The position numbers and the translations under genes are program-made. The notes beneath the pieces were generated by a model. It was not told the origin of the DNA. It did no database searches and saw only the letters and a list, made by a program, of their open reading frames with translations. A stretch of 64,000 nucleotides of DNA from Maribacter sedimenticola (GTDB lineage: Bacteria; Bacteroidota; Bacteroidia; Flavobacteriales; Flavobacteriaceae): positions 682,001-746,000 of the forward strand of contig NZ_FZNV01000003.1 of assembly GCF_900188415.1 (NCBI RefSeq), written 5' to 3'. Shown here in pieces: positions 44,087 through 53,460 of the stretch (position 1 is its first letter; each line of letters begins with the position of its first letter).

Positions 44087-45940
44087 ATGATAAAATCACT
44101 TTTTACCTTATTGACCGTTTTTGGTTTCGCTTTTGCAACAGCTCAAAACAAGACCGACTATTGGCAACAACATGTAGATTATACTATGGATGTCAATATG
44201 GACGTAGACACCTTTCAATATACCGGAACCCAAAAATTGGTCTACACCAATAATTCTCCAGATGAATTGAACCGGGTATATTTTCATTTATATTTCAATG
44301 CCTTTCAACCCGGTAGTGAAATGGATATTAGGTTACAGACCATTCCAGATCCAGATAGTAGAATGATCACCGAGGAAAAGGTTAGTAGAATATCCACACT
44401 TACAGATTCCGAAATGGGATATCTTCATGCCACGTCTTTGACCCAAGATGGCAAACAATTAAACTATTCAGAAGAAGGTACCGTATTGGTCGTTAACCTT
44501 GCTACTCCTATTGCGCCGGGGAAACAAACTACCTTTAATATGGAATTTAAAGGCCAGGTGCCTTTACAGATCAGAAGGTCAGGTAGAAATAGTGAAGAAA
44601 ACATTGCCCTATCCATGAGCCAATGGTATCCAAAACTTGCGGAATACGATTTTGAGGGGTGGCACGCAGACCCATATATTGCAAGGGAATTTCATGGTGT
44701 CTGGGGAGATTATGACGTAAAATTGACTTTAGATAAAAATTACACTGTTGGCGGTACCGGTTATCTTCAAAATGCAGATGAGATCGGCCATGGTTATGAA
44801 TCTCCGGGCACAAAAATAAAAAAGCAAAAAGGGAAAACACTTACTTGGCATTTTAAAGCCCCAATGGTACATGATTTTATGTGGGCTGCCGATCCAGAAT
44901 ATATACATGATGTGCAACAAGTACCTAATGGGCCAACATTACATTTTTTATATAAGGACGATCCAAAATTATTGGAAAACTGGAAAAAACTTCAACCCAA
45001 AACGGTTGAGGCTATGGAGTTTTTTAGTAAAAACATAGGTGAGTACCCGTATGACCAATATTCCGTGATTCAAGGTGGTGACGGTGGTATGGAATATGCC
45101 ATGTCCACATTAATTACCGGTGACCGTAAATTTGGTAGTCTTGTAGGCGTTATGGCCCATGAATTGGCCCATTCCTGGTTTCAGCACATTCTTGCCACTA
45201 ATGAGGCCAAACATGAATGGATGGATGAAGGCTTTACCTCTTTTATCTCTAAACTTTGTATGGGTGAGATAATGGACCTTGACAAGGAAAATCCTTTTGA
45301 GGGCACGTACAAAGGATACAGGAACTTAGCGCTTTCAGGTAAGGAACAACCCCAAAGTACCTATGCTGATCGCTATGCGCTTAATTTTGCCTATGGTATT
45401 TCTGCCTATAGTAAAGGTTCCATATTTCTGTCCCAATTGGGTTATATCATTGGTCAGGATAAATTAATGGAAACCATTCGTAAATATTATACCGATTTTA
45501 AATTTAAACATCCGGTCCCAAATGATTTTAAAAGAGTTGCAGAAAAAATATCCAACATGGAACTGGACTGGTATTTAACAGATTGGACCCAGACAACGAA
45601 TACTATAGATTATAGTATCAAAAATGTAGCGGACAAGGAAAAGAGTACCCAAATTACTCTAGAGAGAATTGGACTTATGCCAATGCCTTTAGATATTCTA
45701 GTGGTATATGAGGATAATACGAAAGAAACATTTTATGCTCCTTTAAGAATGATGCGTGGGGAAAAAGACAATCCTTATTCCGGTATTGAACGAACAGTGC
45801 TGGAAGATTGGCCTTGGGCATATCCTACTTATACCTTTGCTATTGAGAAACCAATGTCGTCCATTAAAGCCATTGTTATAGATCCTTCTCAGCTCATGGC
45901 AGATGTTGACCTTGAAAACAACGTTTGGCAAGCAGAATAA
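44087..45940 (+). CDS. M1-family zinc metallopeptidase, secreted
   Basis: A 617-residue aminopeptidase-type enzyme with a signal peptide (LFTLLTVFGFAFATAQ). An N-terminal beta domain precedes the catalytic core: exopeptidase-type GGDGGMEYAMST (in place of GAMEN) and the zinc site HELAHSWFQHILATNEAKHEWMDEGF (HExxH with a downstream Glu). The C-terminal beta domain ends with VIDPSQLMADVD. It removes N-terminal residues from peptides in the periplasm or outside. Probably co-transcribed with the S8 gene; a terminator follows. Confidence 0.92.
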   Translation: MIKSLFTLLTVFGFAFATAQNKTDYWQQHVDYTMDVNMDVDTFQYTGTQKLVYTNNSPDELNRVYFHLYFNAFQPGSEMDIRLQTIPDPDSRMITEEKVSRISTLTDSEMGYLHATSLTQDGKQLNYSEEGTVLVVNLATPIAPGKQTTFNMEFKGQVPLQIRRSGRNSEENIALSMSQWYPKLAEYDFEGWHADPYIAREFHGVWGDYDVKLTLDKNYTVGGTGYLQNADEIGHGYESPGTKIKKQKGKTLTWHFKAPMVHDFMWAADPEYIHDVQQVPNGPTLHFLYKDDPKLLENWKKLQPKTVEAMEFFSKNIGEYPYDQYSVIQGGDGGMEYAMSTLITGDRKFGSLVGVMAHELAHSWFQHILATNEAKHEWMDEGFTSFISKLCMGEIMDLDKENPFEGTYKGYRNLALSGKEQPQSTYADRYALNFAYGISAYSKGSIFLSQLGYIIGQDKLMETIRKYYTDFKFKHPVPNDFKRVAEKISNMELDWYLTDWTQTTNTIDYSIKNVADKEKSTQITLERIGLMPMPLDILVVYEDNTKETFYAPLRMMRGEKDNPYSGIERTVLEDWPWAYPTYTFAIEKPMSSIKAIVIDPSQLMADVDLENNVWQAE

Positions 45941-45954
45941 TAAGCATAGATAAA

Positions 45955-45985
45955 GAACGCCCCTGCATTTAGGGGCGATTCTTTG
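45955..45985 (+). terminator. Terminator after the M1 peptidase gene
   Basis: CGCCCCT-GCATTT-AGGGGCG, a 7-bp GC-rich stem extended by AGA/TCT pairs, followed by TTTGATTTT. It lies 18 bp after the stop and just before rnpA. Confidence 0.8.
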
Positions 45986-46001
45986 ATTTTAATTTATATA
46001 A

Positions 46002-46385
46002 ATGGACCAAACTTTCGGTAAAAAGGAAAAGCTTAAAAGTAAAGTGCTTATCACCAAACTGTTTGATGAGGGCAAGGGTATTTCCAGTTTTCCGTTAAAG
46101 TTGATTTATTTGCCCGTTACCAACCACTCCGTTTCTTTTAAAACTGGCGTTACCGTTTCTAAACGAAACTTTAAAAGTGCGGTAGATAGAAATAGGATTA
46201 AGCGTTTGCTTAGAGAGGCCTATAGGCGTAATAAAGCGCTGGTTTTTAACAATACGGAGGGTAACTATGCGTTTCTATTTTTATACCTTGGTAAGGAAAT
46301 GCCATCCTTTGAGCAATTAGATCATAAAATGAAGCTCGTTTTAAATAAGTTTAAGCTACAGATCAATGAAAAAAATACTCAGTAA
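46002..46385 (+). CDS. rnpA: Ribonuclease P protein component
   Basis: A 127-residue basic protein that supports the RNase P RNA in maturing tRNA 5' ends. FGKKEKLKSKVLITKLFDEGKG and VTVSKRNFKSAVDRNRIKRLLREAYR are diagnostic (the RNR motif contains NRIKRLLREAYR). It is not next to rpmH or dnaA as in many bacteria; here its end overlaps the S41 peptidase gene by 20 bp, an arrangement usual in Flavobacteria. Confidence 0.95.
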   Translation: MDQTFGKKEKLKSKVLITKLFDEGKGISSFPLKLIYLPVTNHSVSFKTGVTVSKRNFKSAVDRNRIKRLLREAYRRNKALVFNNTEGNYAFLFLYLGKEMPSFEQLDHKMKLVLNKFKLQINEKNTQ

Positions 46386-47994
46386 AAAAATACTTGTTCC
46401 CATTATTGCTGTTGCCTTTCTTTTTATAGGTAGTAGTTATAAAAGTGATTTTTTTGAAATAGCCAAGCAAATAGAAATTTTTACAACACTGTTCAAAGAA
46501 TTGAACATGAACTATGTAGATGAGACCAACCCTGCAGAATTAATGGATACCGCCATTAAAAATATGCTGGAAGAGTTGGACCCCTATACCAAATTCCTAA
46601 ATGAACAGGATGTTGAAACTTATAGAATAAACAATGCGGGGGAATATTCCGGTATTGGTGCCTTGGTACGTACCTACAAAGATAAATTGTTGATCATAGA
46701 GCCACATGAAGGTTATCCTGCGGATAAAGCCGGTTTAAAGGCCGGTGACGAGATAATACAGATCGGAGATGTCAAAGTGGCGGATTTTGAAGATAATGCA
46801 AGTGAGCTTTTAAAAGGGGCTAACGGGTCTTCTATTGACGTTACATATAAAAGACAAGGAGCTTTAAAAACGACCACCATTACACGAGAAGGAATAGAAG
46901 TAGATGCCGTTCCCTTCTTTAAACTTATCAATGACGAGACGGGTTATATTGTCCTATCAAAATTTAATGCAAAAGCAAGTGAACAGACCAAGGCCGCTTT
47001 GTTGGACTTAAAGGAAAAAGGGGCAAAAAAAATTATTTTGGACCTAAGGGACAATCCAGGCGGTTTACTTTCCGAAGCTATAAACGTAACCAATTTATTT
47101 GTTCCTAAAGGGGAACTGGTCGTGACCACAAAATCCAAGGTCAAAAAATTCAACAGGGAGTACCATACCAAAAACCAACCTGTTGACGAAAATATACCAT
47201 TGGTGGTTTTGGTAAACGGCAGTAGTGCATCTGCAAGCGAAATTGTATCTGGAAGTCTCCAAGATTTGGATAGGGCCGTGGTCATGGGAGCACGTAGCTT
47301 TGGAAAAGGCTTGGTTCAGCGCCCATTAAAATTAACATACGGTACGCAACTTAAGGTTACCATCTCTAGATATTATACCGCATCCGGCCGTTGTATACAG
47401 GCACTTGACTATTGGAACAGGGATGAGGGCGGAAATGCAGTTAGAAATACACAGTTTAATGATTTCTTTACCAGAAACGGTAGAAAAGTACAGGATGGTG
47501 GAGGTATCTTACCTGATATTGAAATAGCTACGGTCAAAACCAATGACCTTACCATGGCCTTGCTTCAAAACAATGTAATTTTTGATTATGCCACTAATTT
47601 TCATTATCAGAACACGTTTGATAAGGTAACCGACTTTAAATTTACCGATGCTGATTTTAACGCGTTCAAGAACTATGTACAACAAAGTAACTTTTCTTTT
47701 GAAACAAAAGCGGAAATAGCCATCAAAAAAGCACTCTCAGGTGATGAAAACGATTTTTTAGGTACTGATGTCAAGGATAGTTACAAGACACTACTGGCCA
47801 ATATTGAAAAGGGAAAAATCAACGCATTGGATAAATACCAAAGCGAAATTCAAAAAAACCTGGAAGACGAAATCGTTAAGCGCTATTTTTATAGGGATGG
47901 ATTATATCAATATTACCTTAAAAACGATGATGCCATATTGGCCGCTACGGAATTATTGCAAAATACCTCCAAGTATACCAGTATATTAAAATAA
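46366..47994 (+). CDS. S41-family C-terminal processing peptidase (CtpA/Prc-like)
   Basis: A 542-residue periplasmic protease with an N-terminal anchor helix (ILVPIIAVAFLFIGSSY). The PDZ domain spans about residues 85-175 (YSGIGALVRTY, EGYPADKAGLKAGDEIIQIGDVKV). The catalytic domain has the Ser in NGSSASASEIVSGSLQDLDRAVVMG and the Lys in RSFGKGLVQ, with DLRDNPGGLL upstream, so the Ser-Lys dyad is intact. It trims C-termini of exported proteins. It starts inside the end of rnpA and is co-transcribed with it. Confidence 0.93.
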   Translation: MKKILSKKILVPIIAVAFLFIGSSYKSDFFEIAKQIEIFTTLFKELNMNYVDETNPAELMDTAIKNMLEELDPYTKFLNEQDVETYRINNAGEYSGIGALVRTYKDKLLIIEPHEGYPADKAGLKAGDEIIQIGDVKVADFEDNASELLKGANGSSIDVTYKRQGALKTTTITREGIEVDAVPFFKLINDETGYIVLSKFNAKASEQTKAALLDLKEKGAKKIILDLRDNPGGLLSEAINVTNLFVPKGELVVTTKSKVKKFNREYHTKNQPVDENIPLVVLVNGSSASASEIVSGSLQDLDRAVVMGARSFGKGLVQRPLKLTYGTQLKVTISRYYTASGRCIQALDYWNRDEGGNAVRNTQFNDFFTRNGRKVQDGGGILPDIEIATVKTNDLTMALLQNNVIFDYATNFHYQNTFDKVTDFKFTDADFNAFKNYVQQSNFSFETKAEIAIKKALSGDENDFLGTDVKDSYKTLLANIEKGKINALDKYQSEIQKNLEDEIVKRYFYRDGLYQYYLKNDDAILAATELLQNTSKYTSILK

Positions 47995-48008
47995 ATGCCT
48001 ATTTAATT

Positions 48009-48866
48009 CTAATAGGCGCAAGATGCCGCATCGTCAATTACATAATAGTCCCTATAGTTTTTTGCTTTAGGGTCTGTACACCCCTTTAGATTCTTGATCT
48101 TGATCGACCTAAAATCTATTGGTTGACCTTCGCTCTGCAAAGCAATCAATCCTTCTTTTAAAGGTTTCCCATCTTGTTTTAAATTGGCATCAAACCCATT
48201 GACCACCCCGCCACCTATTTGTGGTTTAGTATATTGTAATACCGTCTTGCCATTAATGATATGGGTAATCAAAGAATCATGTAGTACTATCAGTTCAGCT
48301 GTTACCCATTCATCCCCATAATACGTATCAGAGGTAGAGTTTATACAGTGCCTAGGGTCTATTTTACCTTCATACACCACATCTGTGCCCGGAGAGCACA
48401 TGTTACCTGTAGGACGCTCTTTACCCTCTTCTATACCCGCCAAAAACTGCATTTCTACGGAAATTGGCCAATCTTGTTCTTTTAGCATTGTTCTTGGGTC
48501 TTGGGAGTGGAACATAATACCACTGTTAAGCAACGTGTAATCCGGAGCACCTGGGTGTAATTCTCCCACAAATCTATATTGCAAGGTCAAATGAAAATCT
48601 GAAAAAGGTTTATCGTAATACAGGTGAGAAAACCGGTCGTTGAATTCCCCTTCATAACCATCGTATCTTACTTTAACCATACCGTCCTCGGCCCTAAAGG
48701 TATCCCCATAATTGTCCCCTACTTCATAATGGTGGATCTTGGTTGTCCATCCTTCAAGATCTTTACCATTGAACATGGTTTCCCAACCATCTGTACTTTG
48801 AGATTGTAAGGTGGTACATCCTATAGCCAACATCAATACGGAACATAAAAAATCTTTCTTTACCAT
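48009..48866 (-). CDS. DUF1080 (3-keto-disaccharide hydrolase) domain protein, secreted
   Basis: A 285-residue protein with a signal peptide ending near a Cys (LMLAIGCTTLQSQ), possibly a lipoprotein. The DUF1080 jelly-roll is intact: WETMFNGKDLEGWTTKI at the start, SHLYYDKPFSDFHLTLQYRF, LLNSGIMFHSQ, QMEFLAGIEEGKERPTGNMC and GLIALQSEGQPIDFRSIKIKNL. Members cleave 3-keto-glycosides or bind sugars. The C-terminal 25 residues, with two Cys (KGCTDPKAKNYRDYYVIDDAASCAY), look like a short disulfide-bonded tail. Confidence 0.88.
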   Translation of the reverse strand: MVKKDFLCSVLMLAIGCTTLQSQSTDGWETMFNGKDLEGWTTKIHHYEVGDNYGDTFRAEDGMVKVRYDGYEGEFNDRFSHLYYDKPFSDFHLTLQYRFVGELHPGAPDYTLLNSGIMFHSQDPRTMLKEQDWPISVEMQFLAGIEEGKERPTGNMCSPGTDVVYEGKIDPRHCINSTSDTYYGDEWVTAELIVLHDSLITHIINGKTVLQYTKPQIGGGVVNGFDANLKQDGKPLKEGLIALQSEGQPIDFRSIKIKNLKGCTDPKAKNYRDYYVIDDAASCAY

Positions 48867-48901
48867 TTATATTTTCATTTGTGCATTTGCTTTATACTAT
48901 A

Positions 48902-50089
48902 CTAATCTTTAAACTCTTTTAAATTCATTATTAAGGGGTCTTTTTCCTTAAGCAATCTTTTTGATCTTAGGTATCTACCAACATTATAGGCATCATAATT
49001 TTGGGCATTTTCATCTACACTGCTTACCCGTACCATATCCGATGAATGTATGAATTGTTGGTCTCCTATCCACATTCCTACGTGAACCACTTTTTCTGCA
49101 GTGGAATCCGTTGCCTTTTTTCCAAAGAACAATAAATCACCTTTCCTTAATGCATTAAAATTTGCCAAAGAATCTACAGAACTACCTGTATGCACTTGTT
49201 GAGAAGCATCTCTTGGAATAACCATCCCGTTCAAAAAATAAATTGTTTTTGTAAAACCGCTGCAATCTACTCCTTTAGTAGATGTACCTCCCCATAAATA
49301 AGGGACCCCCATTAGTGTTTTGGAAGTTTCTACCAGAGCTTCTTCCCCTACATTTAAATTTCGTAACCAAACATTATATTCCTGGGCTTGGGTCATAGGT
49401 ACAAAAGCCGTTCTGCCATCAGGAAATTGAACTTTGTAATTCCCTGAATCCATTTCCAATAATTTAAGTAAACTACCGGCAACTAAATCAGATATCCGGT
49501 TTGTTCCGTTTACCGTATCAATAGCATGTGCATAAGTGTTGGTAACTATAATCTTGTTACTATTGGTCCATTGGGTTAAATCAGTTTCATTCAATAGAAC
49601 GATACCACCAGCATCTACCCAGGCCAAATACTGGTCTGGTGTCTGTACCAAATACCAACTTCCTTCTTTTTTTAAAACCTTTACCGTTGTACCCATAATT
49701 GCTTGGGTAGCAAGCTCTGCTGAATGTTTGGGACTACTCCTTAAATTAGCTGCAGAAATATTGACCACGGCATGGTTGTAACCCTCTAAATCTATAGAAG
49801 GCAAACGTATTATCTCATCCTTAAAATCTATTCCTTTGGATTGGAGGATAGACCTTAAAGAATCTATTGCCTGTGGTTGGTTGCTCTCCCCTTTTAAAAC
49901 TATCGTTTGTGAACCCTCCAAAACATCAATATCAAAAAGAGCGGTTCTTTTATCAGGTGCCGCATATTTTTTAAGAACAGCAATCTCCTGTTCAATCATT
50001 TCCTTTTCATTACCTGTATTACAGGACATTTGTACAGTAATCAAAATCAGTATAAATGCTTTAAGGAATTGTATTTTCTTCATACCCAT
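48902..50089 (-). CDS. NlpC/P60 peptidoglycan peptidase with SH3 domains, lipoprotein
   Basis: A 395-residue protein with a lipoprotein signal (ILILITVQMSC); an ATG two codons later (50083) is an alternative start. Two bacterial SH3 domains precede the catalytic part (HAVVNISAANLRSSPKHSAE; VKVLKKEGSWYLVQTPD). The NlpC/P60 domain has the catalytic Cys in GVDCSGFTKTIYF, preceded by LMGVPYLWGGTS, and His in EKVVHVGMWIGD. This is a gamma-D-glutamyl-diaminopimelate endopeptidase architecture for murein remodelling. It lies 35 bp upstream of the DUF1080 gene on the same strand. Confidence 0.92.
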   Translation of the reverse strand: MGMKKIQFLKAFILILITVQMSCNTGNEKEMIEQEIAVLKKYAAPDKRTALFDIDVLEGSQTIVLKGESNQPQAIDSLRSILQSKGIDFKDEIIRLPSIDLEGYNHAVVNISAANLRSSPKHSAELATQAIMGTTVKVLKKEGSWYLVQTPDQYLAWVDAGGIVLLNETDLTQWTNSNKIIVTNTYAHAIDTVNGTNRISDLVAGSLLKLLEMDSGNYKVQFPDGRTAFVPMTQAQEYNVWLRNLNVGEEALVETSKTLMGVPYLWGGTSTKGVDCSGFTKTIYFLNGMVIPRDASQQVHTGSSVDSLANFNALRKGDLLFFGKKATDSTAEKVVHVGMWIGDQQFIHSSDMVRVSSVDENAQNYDAYNVGRYLRSKRLLKEKDPLIMNLKEFKD

Positions 50090-50137
50090 TATATTTTGGT
50101 AGTATTTCCCTCGTGAATTTATGTAATTTTATCGCAA

Positions 50138-51367
50138 ATGAAGAAACTTAAGGTTATAGAACTTTTTGCCGGTGTAGGCGGTTTTAGATTAGGACTGGAA
50201 GCGACCGGTAAATTTGAGGTGGTGTGGAGCAATCAATGGGAACCGAGTACTAAGAAACAACATGCGTCCTTGGTCTATGAAGCTAGATTCGGTAAAAAAA
50301 ATCATAGTAATACAGATATATCAGAGGTACCAACACATAAAATTCCAGATGCAGATATTTTGGTAGGCGGTTTTCCTTGTCAGGATTATTCCGTTGCGAC
50401 CACATTACAGAATTCCAAAGGTCTAATAGGTAAAAAAGGTGTGTTATGGTGGAGCATCCATAAAATATTATCGGAAAAAAAGAATCCCCCAAAATATCTT
50501 TTTCTTGAAAATGTAGATCGTTTATTAAAATCGCCATCTACACAACGTGGAAGAGATTTTGCCATAATGCTAAAAAGTCTGGATGATTTAGGTTACGCCG
50601 TGGAATGGAGAGTTATCAACGCTGCAGATTATGGAATGCCCCAAAGGCGCAGGCGTATTTTCTTTTTAGGATATCATAAATCTACATTGCGCTATAAAAC
50701 GCTCAAAAAAGCGAGCGCATGGGATTGGATATTCAAATCTAGTACTATTGTAAATGCTTTTCCTATTACAAGTACTACCTCTAAAATAGATTCCTTTGAA
50801 ATTACGGATGACCTTGTTTCACTTTCAGAAAATTTTAATATAGGAGAAAAATTATCGCCCTTTAAAAATACTGGTTACTTTGTAAACGGAACAGTTTATA
50901 CGACAAAGACAACTCCTACCTATGAAGGTAAACGAACAGTATTGGGCGATGTTCTAGATGAAGAACCCGTAGCGGAAGAATTCTATATACCTAAAAATGA
51001 TTATGCAAAATGGGAATACCTGAAAGGTGCAAAAAAAGAAGTGCGTACCGCCAAATCTGGTTTTATATATAACTATAGCGAAGGTAGTATGGTTTTTCCC
51101 GATGCATTGGACAATGCATCACGCACAATAATTACGGGTGAAGGAGGTAAAAGTCCGTCTAGATTTAAACATGTAATACAGACCAATAATGGTTTGCGTA
51201 GATTAACTCCAAAAGAAATTGAACGTTTAAACATGTTTCCTGAAAACCATACTGCACTAGATGGTATATCCAATACCAAACGTGTGTTTTTCATGGGAAA
51301 TGCCTTGATAGTTGGTGTGGTCGAAAAAATTGGAGAATCACTTATAGAAAAAATTCATTTATCGTGA
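50138..51367 (+). CDS. DNA (cytosine-5-)-methyltransferase of a type II system
   Basis: A 409-residue m5C methylase. Motif I KVIELFAGVGGFRLGLEATG, motif IV GGFPCQDYSV with catalytic Cys, motif VI LFLENVDRLL, motif VIII PQRRRRIFFLG, then a target-recognition region of about 160 residues and motifs IX-X (RRLTPKEIERLNMFPENH, VFFMGNALIVGVVEKIG). It is complete. Its stop overlaps the start of the next gene by 4 bases (GTGA), which suggests that gene is the cognate restriction endonuclease. The recognition sequence cannot be read from the protein. Confidence 0.93.
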   Translation: MKKLKVIELFAGVGGFRLGLEATGKFEVVWSNQWEPSTKKQHASLVYEARFGKKNHSNTDISEVPTHKIPDADILVGGFPCQDYSVATTLQNSKGLIGKKGVLWWSIHKILSEKKNPPKYLFLENVDRLLKSPSTQRGRDFAIMLKSLDDLGYAVEWRVINAADYGMPQRRRRIFFLGYHKSTLRYKTLKKASAWDWIFKSSTIVNAFPITSTTSKIDSFEITDDLVSLSENFNIGEKLSPFKNTGYFVNGTVYTTKTTPTYEGKRTVLGDVLDEEPVAEEFYIPKNDYAKWEYLKGAKKEVRTAKSGFIYNYSEGSMVFPDALDNASRTIITGEGGKSPSRFKHVIQTNNGLRRLTPKEIERLNMFPENHTALDGISNTKRVFFMGNALIVGVVEKIGESLIEKIHLS

Positions 51368-51972
51368 AAAGTACTTTTACATCTGATTTGAACAAAGAAA
51401 GAAAACTTTCAGTTCTATTGGATGTGTACTATACTAAATATTTGACCCAATACAACACTAAACGTATAGTTGATTATAAACAACAATTGGCCGGTATAGA
51501 TGTTATCTTTACCCATAAAAAAACCAAGGCTGTCTATTATATAGATGAAAAAGCCCAGTTAGATTACGTTAATGATGACCTGCCTACATTTGCTTTTGAA
51601 TTATCTTATTTCAAAAATAATTACCATAAAGAAGGATGGCTTTTTGATACAAGAAAAAAGACGGATTTTTATGCCTTGGTCACTGCAATATATGAGGATG
51701 AACCTTCTATTTACACAACATGTAAAATAACATTGGTAAATCGTAAAAAACTTTGCTCCTTTTTAGAAGCACGGAAAATTACCAAGACTTCTTTAGCATC
51801 CTATTTTAAAAATAGCAACGTTACTCAGGGTAAACTAATAATTAATGAACTTGACCACCGTACGGAAGGTTACCTTTATTTTTCTACGAACACCAAAGTT
51901 GAAAAACCAATAAACCTTATTCTAAGATTAGACTTTCTTATTGAAAACGGTTTGGCAAAACGATTGGTGTAA
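51364..51972 (+). CDS. Candidate type II restriction endonuclease partner
   Basis: A 202-residue protein that begins with a GTG overlapping the methylase stop. RIVDYKQQLAGIDVIFTHKK followed by AVYYIDEKAQLDYVN gives an Asp on one strand and E-x-K on the next (GIDV, DEKAQ), the PD-(D/E)xK pattern of restriction enzymes. LPTFAFELSYFKNN is consistent with the next helix. The recognition family is not known. Coupling to a solitary methylase strongly supports the role, but activity is inference. Confidence 0.62.
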   Translation: MKSTFTSDLNKERKLSVLLDVYYTKYLTQYNTKRIVDYKQQLAGIDVIFTHKKTKAVYYIDEKAQLDYVNDDLPTFAFELSYFKNNYHKEGWLFDTRKKTDFYALVTAIYEDEPSIYTTCKITLVNRKKLCSFLEARKITKTSLASYFKNSNVTQGKLIINELDHRTEGYLYFSTNTKVEKPINLILRLDFLIENGLAKRLV

Positions 51973-52050
51973 GCCATTAATATATCTTAACATATTGTTA
52001 ATCAGTATATAAAATTTGTAATTCTCCTAAATTATGATATCTTATAAGGT

Positions 52051-52425
52051 ATGGTAAAAGTAGAAAAGTCAGAAAACACGGAATTTTTAGAAAAATCTAT
52101 ACAACATTTAGAAGCCACAGGTTTTGAAAATATCAAGGCAGATATAGAGGGTTATGAAACTCCTAAATCATATTCGAGAAAAGGAAAAGATGATAATATT
52201 ACACCTGATATCGTAGCTGTTAAAAATGGTAGAAAATATTATTTTGATATTAGTCTAAAATCGCACAGTACAAGATTATTAAAATCTAAATGGCTTTTTT
52301 TGGATACATTAAGTAGAATGAATTCCAATAGATTCAGAATAATAACTACCAGGGGGCATTACAAGTTTACGGATACAATGCTTGAAGATATTAACCTAAG
52401 TAATAAAACACCCATTAAAATTTAA
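52051..52425 (+). CDS. Hypothetical protein, possible nuclease-like fold
   Basis: A 124-residue protein of unknown family. NITPDIVAVKNGRKYYFDISLKSHSTRLLKSKW has an Asp on one strand, a beta-hairpin and an acidic residue with Lys (D-x3-K) on the next, followed by WLFLDTLSRM and FRIITTRGHYKFT; this resembles a PD-(D/E)xK fold but with irregular spacing. It is 78 bp after the restriction candidate on the same strand and may be part of the same locus or an independent conserved gene. A bidirectional terminator follows. Confidence 0.6.
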   Translation: MVKVEKSENTEFLEKSIQHLEATGFENIKADIEGYETPKSYSRKGKDDNITPDIVAVKNGRKYYFDISLKSHSTRLLKSKWLFLDTLSRMNSNRFRIITTRGHYKFTDTMLEDINLSNKTPIKI

Positions 52426-52445
52426 TAATAAAATTTATATCAACT

Positions 52446-52478
52446 AAAATGCCGCAATGTTGCGGCATTTTTTTTTAA
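52446..52478. terminator. Bidirectional terminator
   Basis: AATGCCGCAA and TTGCGGCATT form a 10-bp stem with a tiny loop, with an 8-T run on the plus strand and an A-rich stretch before it. It lies between two convergent genes and can serve both. Confidence 0.8.
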
Positions 52479-52918
52479 TTCATAATCATTTTAATATGAG
52501 GTATACCATCTTCTAAATATTCCTCGCCTACCTTTTTAAATCCTAAAGAAGAATAGAATTTTATCAGATAGGTCTGCGCAGATAATTGAATGGTATCTAT
52601 ATTAAAATGTTCCTGTACCCCCTTTATAGAACTTTCCATTATTTCCTTTCCATAACCAAAACGTCTATATCGTTTATCTACAGCTACCCTGCCAATACTA
52701 GCTTCCTTAAAATAATCTCCAGGTCCAAATATTCTAGTATAGGCCACTATAATGTTGTCCCGAATACCAATAACATGAAGTGCTTTTTTATCTTTATCAT
52801 CCAAATCTTGATATACACAGTTTTGTTCCACTACAAATATCTCACTCCTTAATTTCAAAAGTTCATAAAGTTCAGATGTGTTCAGTTCATTGAACTTTTT
52901 AATGTGGATATGAAGCAT
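52475..52918 (-). CDS. ElaA-type GNAT acetyltransferase
   Basis: A 147-residue GNAT-fold protein. FNELNTSELYELLKLRSEIFVVEQNCVYQDLDDKD is the ElaA N-terminal signature, followed by ALHVIGIRD, TRIFGPGDYFKEASIGRVAVDKRYRRFGYGKEIMESSI (acetyl-CoA loop RRFGYG) and IQLSAQTYLIKFYSSLGFKKVGEEYLEDGIPHIKM. Substrate unknown. It is a single gene with a shared terminator at its 3' end. Confidence 0.9.
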   Translation of the reverse strand: MLHIHIKKFNELNTSELYELLKLRSEIFVVEQNCVYQDLDDKDKKALHVIGIRDNIIVAYTRIFGPGDYFKEASIGRVAVDKRYRRFGYGKEIMESSIKGVQEHFNIDTIQLSAQTYLIKFYSSLGFKKVGEEYLEDGIPHIKMIMN

Positions 52919-53019
52919 ATATAGGACTACTAACGGGTTGTGTTTATATCTTTAGAGATTAACTGTTTATATTTCAGTTATTTATATAATAACAAACAAG
53001 GTTATGAACATAATAATTT

Positions 53020-53448
53020 CTATACCGGTATCTTTTCAACCCTACGTTCATGTCTACCCCCACTAAAAGAAGTAGCTAAAAAAGTCCTCACCATTTCCAA
53101 AGCTTGGGGCAAGGAAATATAGCGGGCCGGTAAACTTAATATATTGGCATCGTTATGTTCCCTGGCCAATTGGGTAATCTCTTTGTTCCAACATAGGGCA
53201 GCTCTTACATTTTGCTGTTTATTTGCTGTCATACAGGCCCCATTGCCGCTTCCACAAATAATGATTCCCATATCTACATTACCTTTTTCCACATCATAGG
53301 CTACAGGATGTGCATGATCAGGGTAATCCACACTGTCCGTACCGTCCGTACCGTGGTTAATAACTTCAATCTGCATTGATTTCAATAAACCAATTATAGC
53401 TAATTTGTATTCCGTTCCCGCGTGGTCATTACCAATAGCTACTTTCAT
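53020..53448 (-). CDS. rpiB: Ribose-5-phosphate isomerase B
   Basis: A 142-residue enzyme interconverting ribose 5-phosphate and ribulose 5-phosphate. ATG 53448 is preferred over 53460 because KVAIGNDHAGTEYK is the normal N-terminus. Active-site elements are DHAG (D and H), NHGTDGTDSVDYPDHAHPVA and the Cys in GIIICGSGNGACMTANK, with the LCWN and EHNDANIL segments downstream. It is transcribed divergently from rnr across a long AT-rich region. Confidence 0.94.
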   Translation of the reverse strand: MKVAIGNDHAGTEYKLAIIGLLKSMQIEVINHGTDGTDSVDYPDHAHPVAYDVEKGNVDMGIIICGSGNGACMTANKQQNVRAALCWNKEITQLAREHNDANILSLPARYISLPQALEMVRTFLATSFSGGRHERRVEKIPV

Positions 53449-53460
53449 AAGCGTATTCAT

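Noticed and set aside
47997-48017. GCCTATT/AATAGGC inverted repeat between the convergent S41 and DUF1080 genes
   Set aside because: The stem is AT-rich, overlaps the DUF1080 stop codon and has no T run, so a terminator call is not supported.
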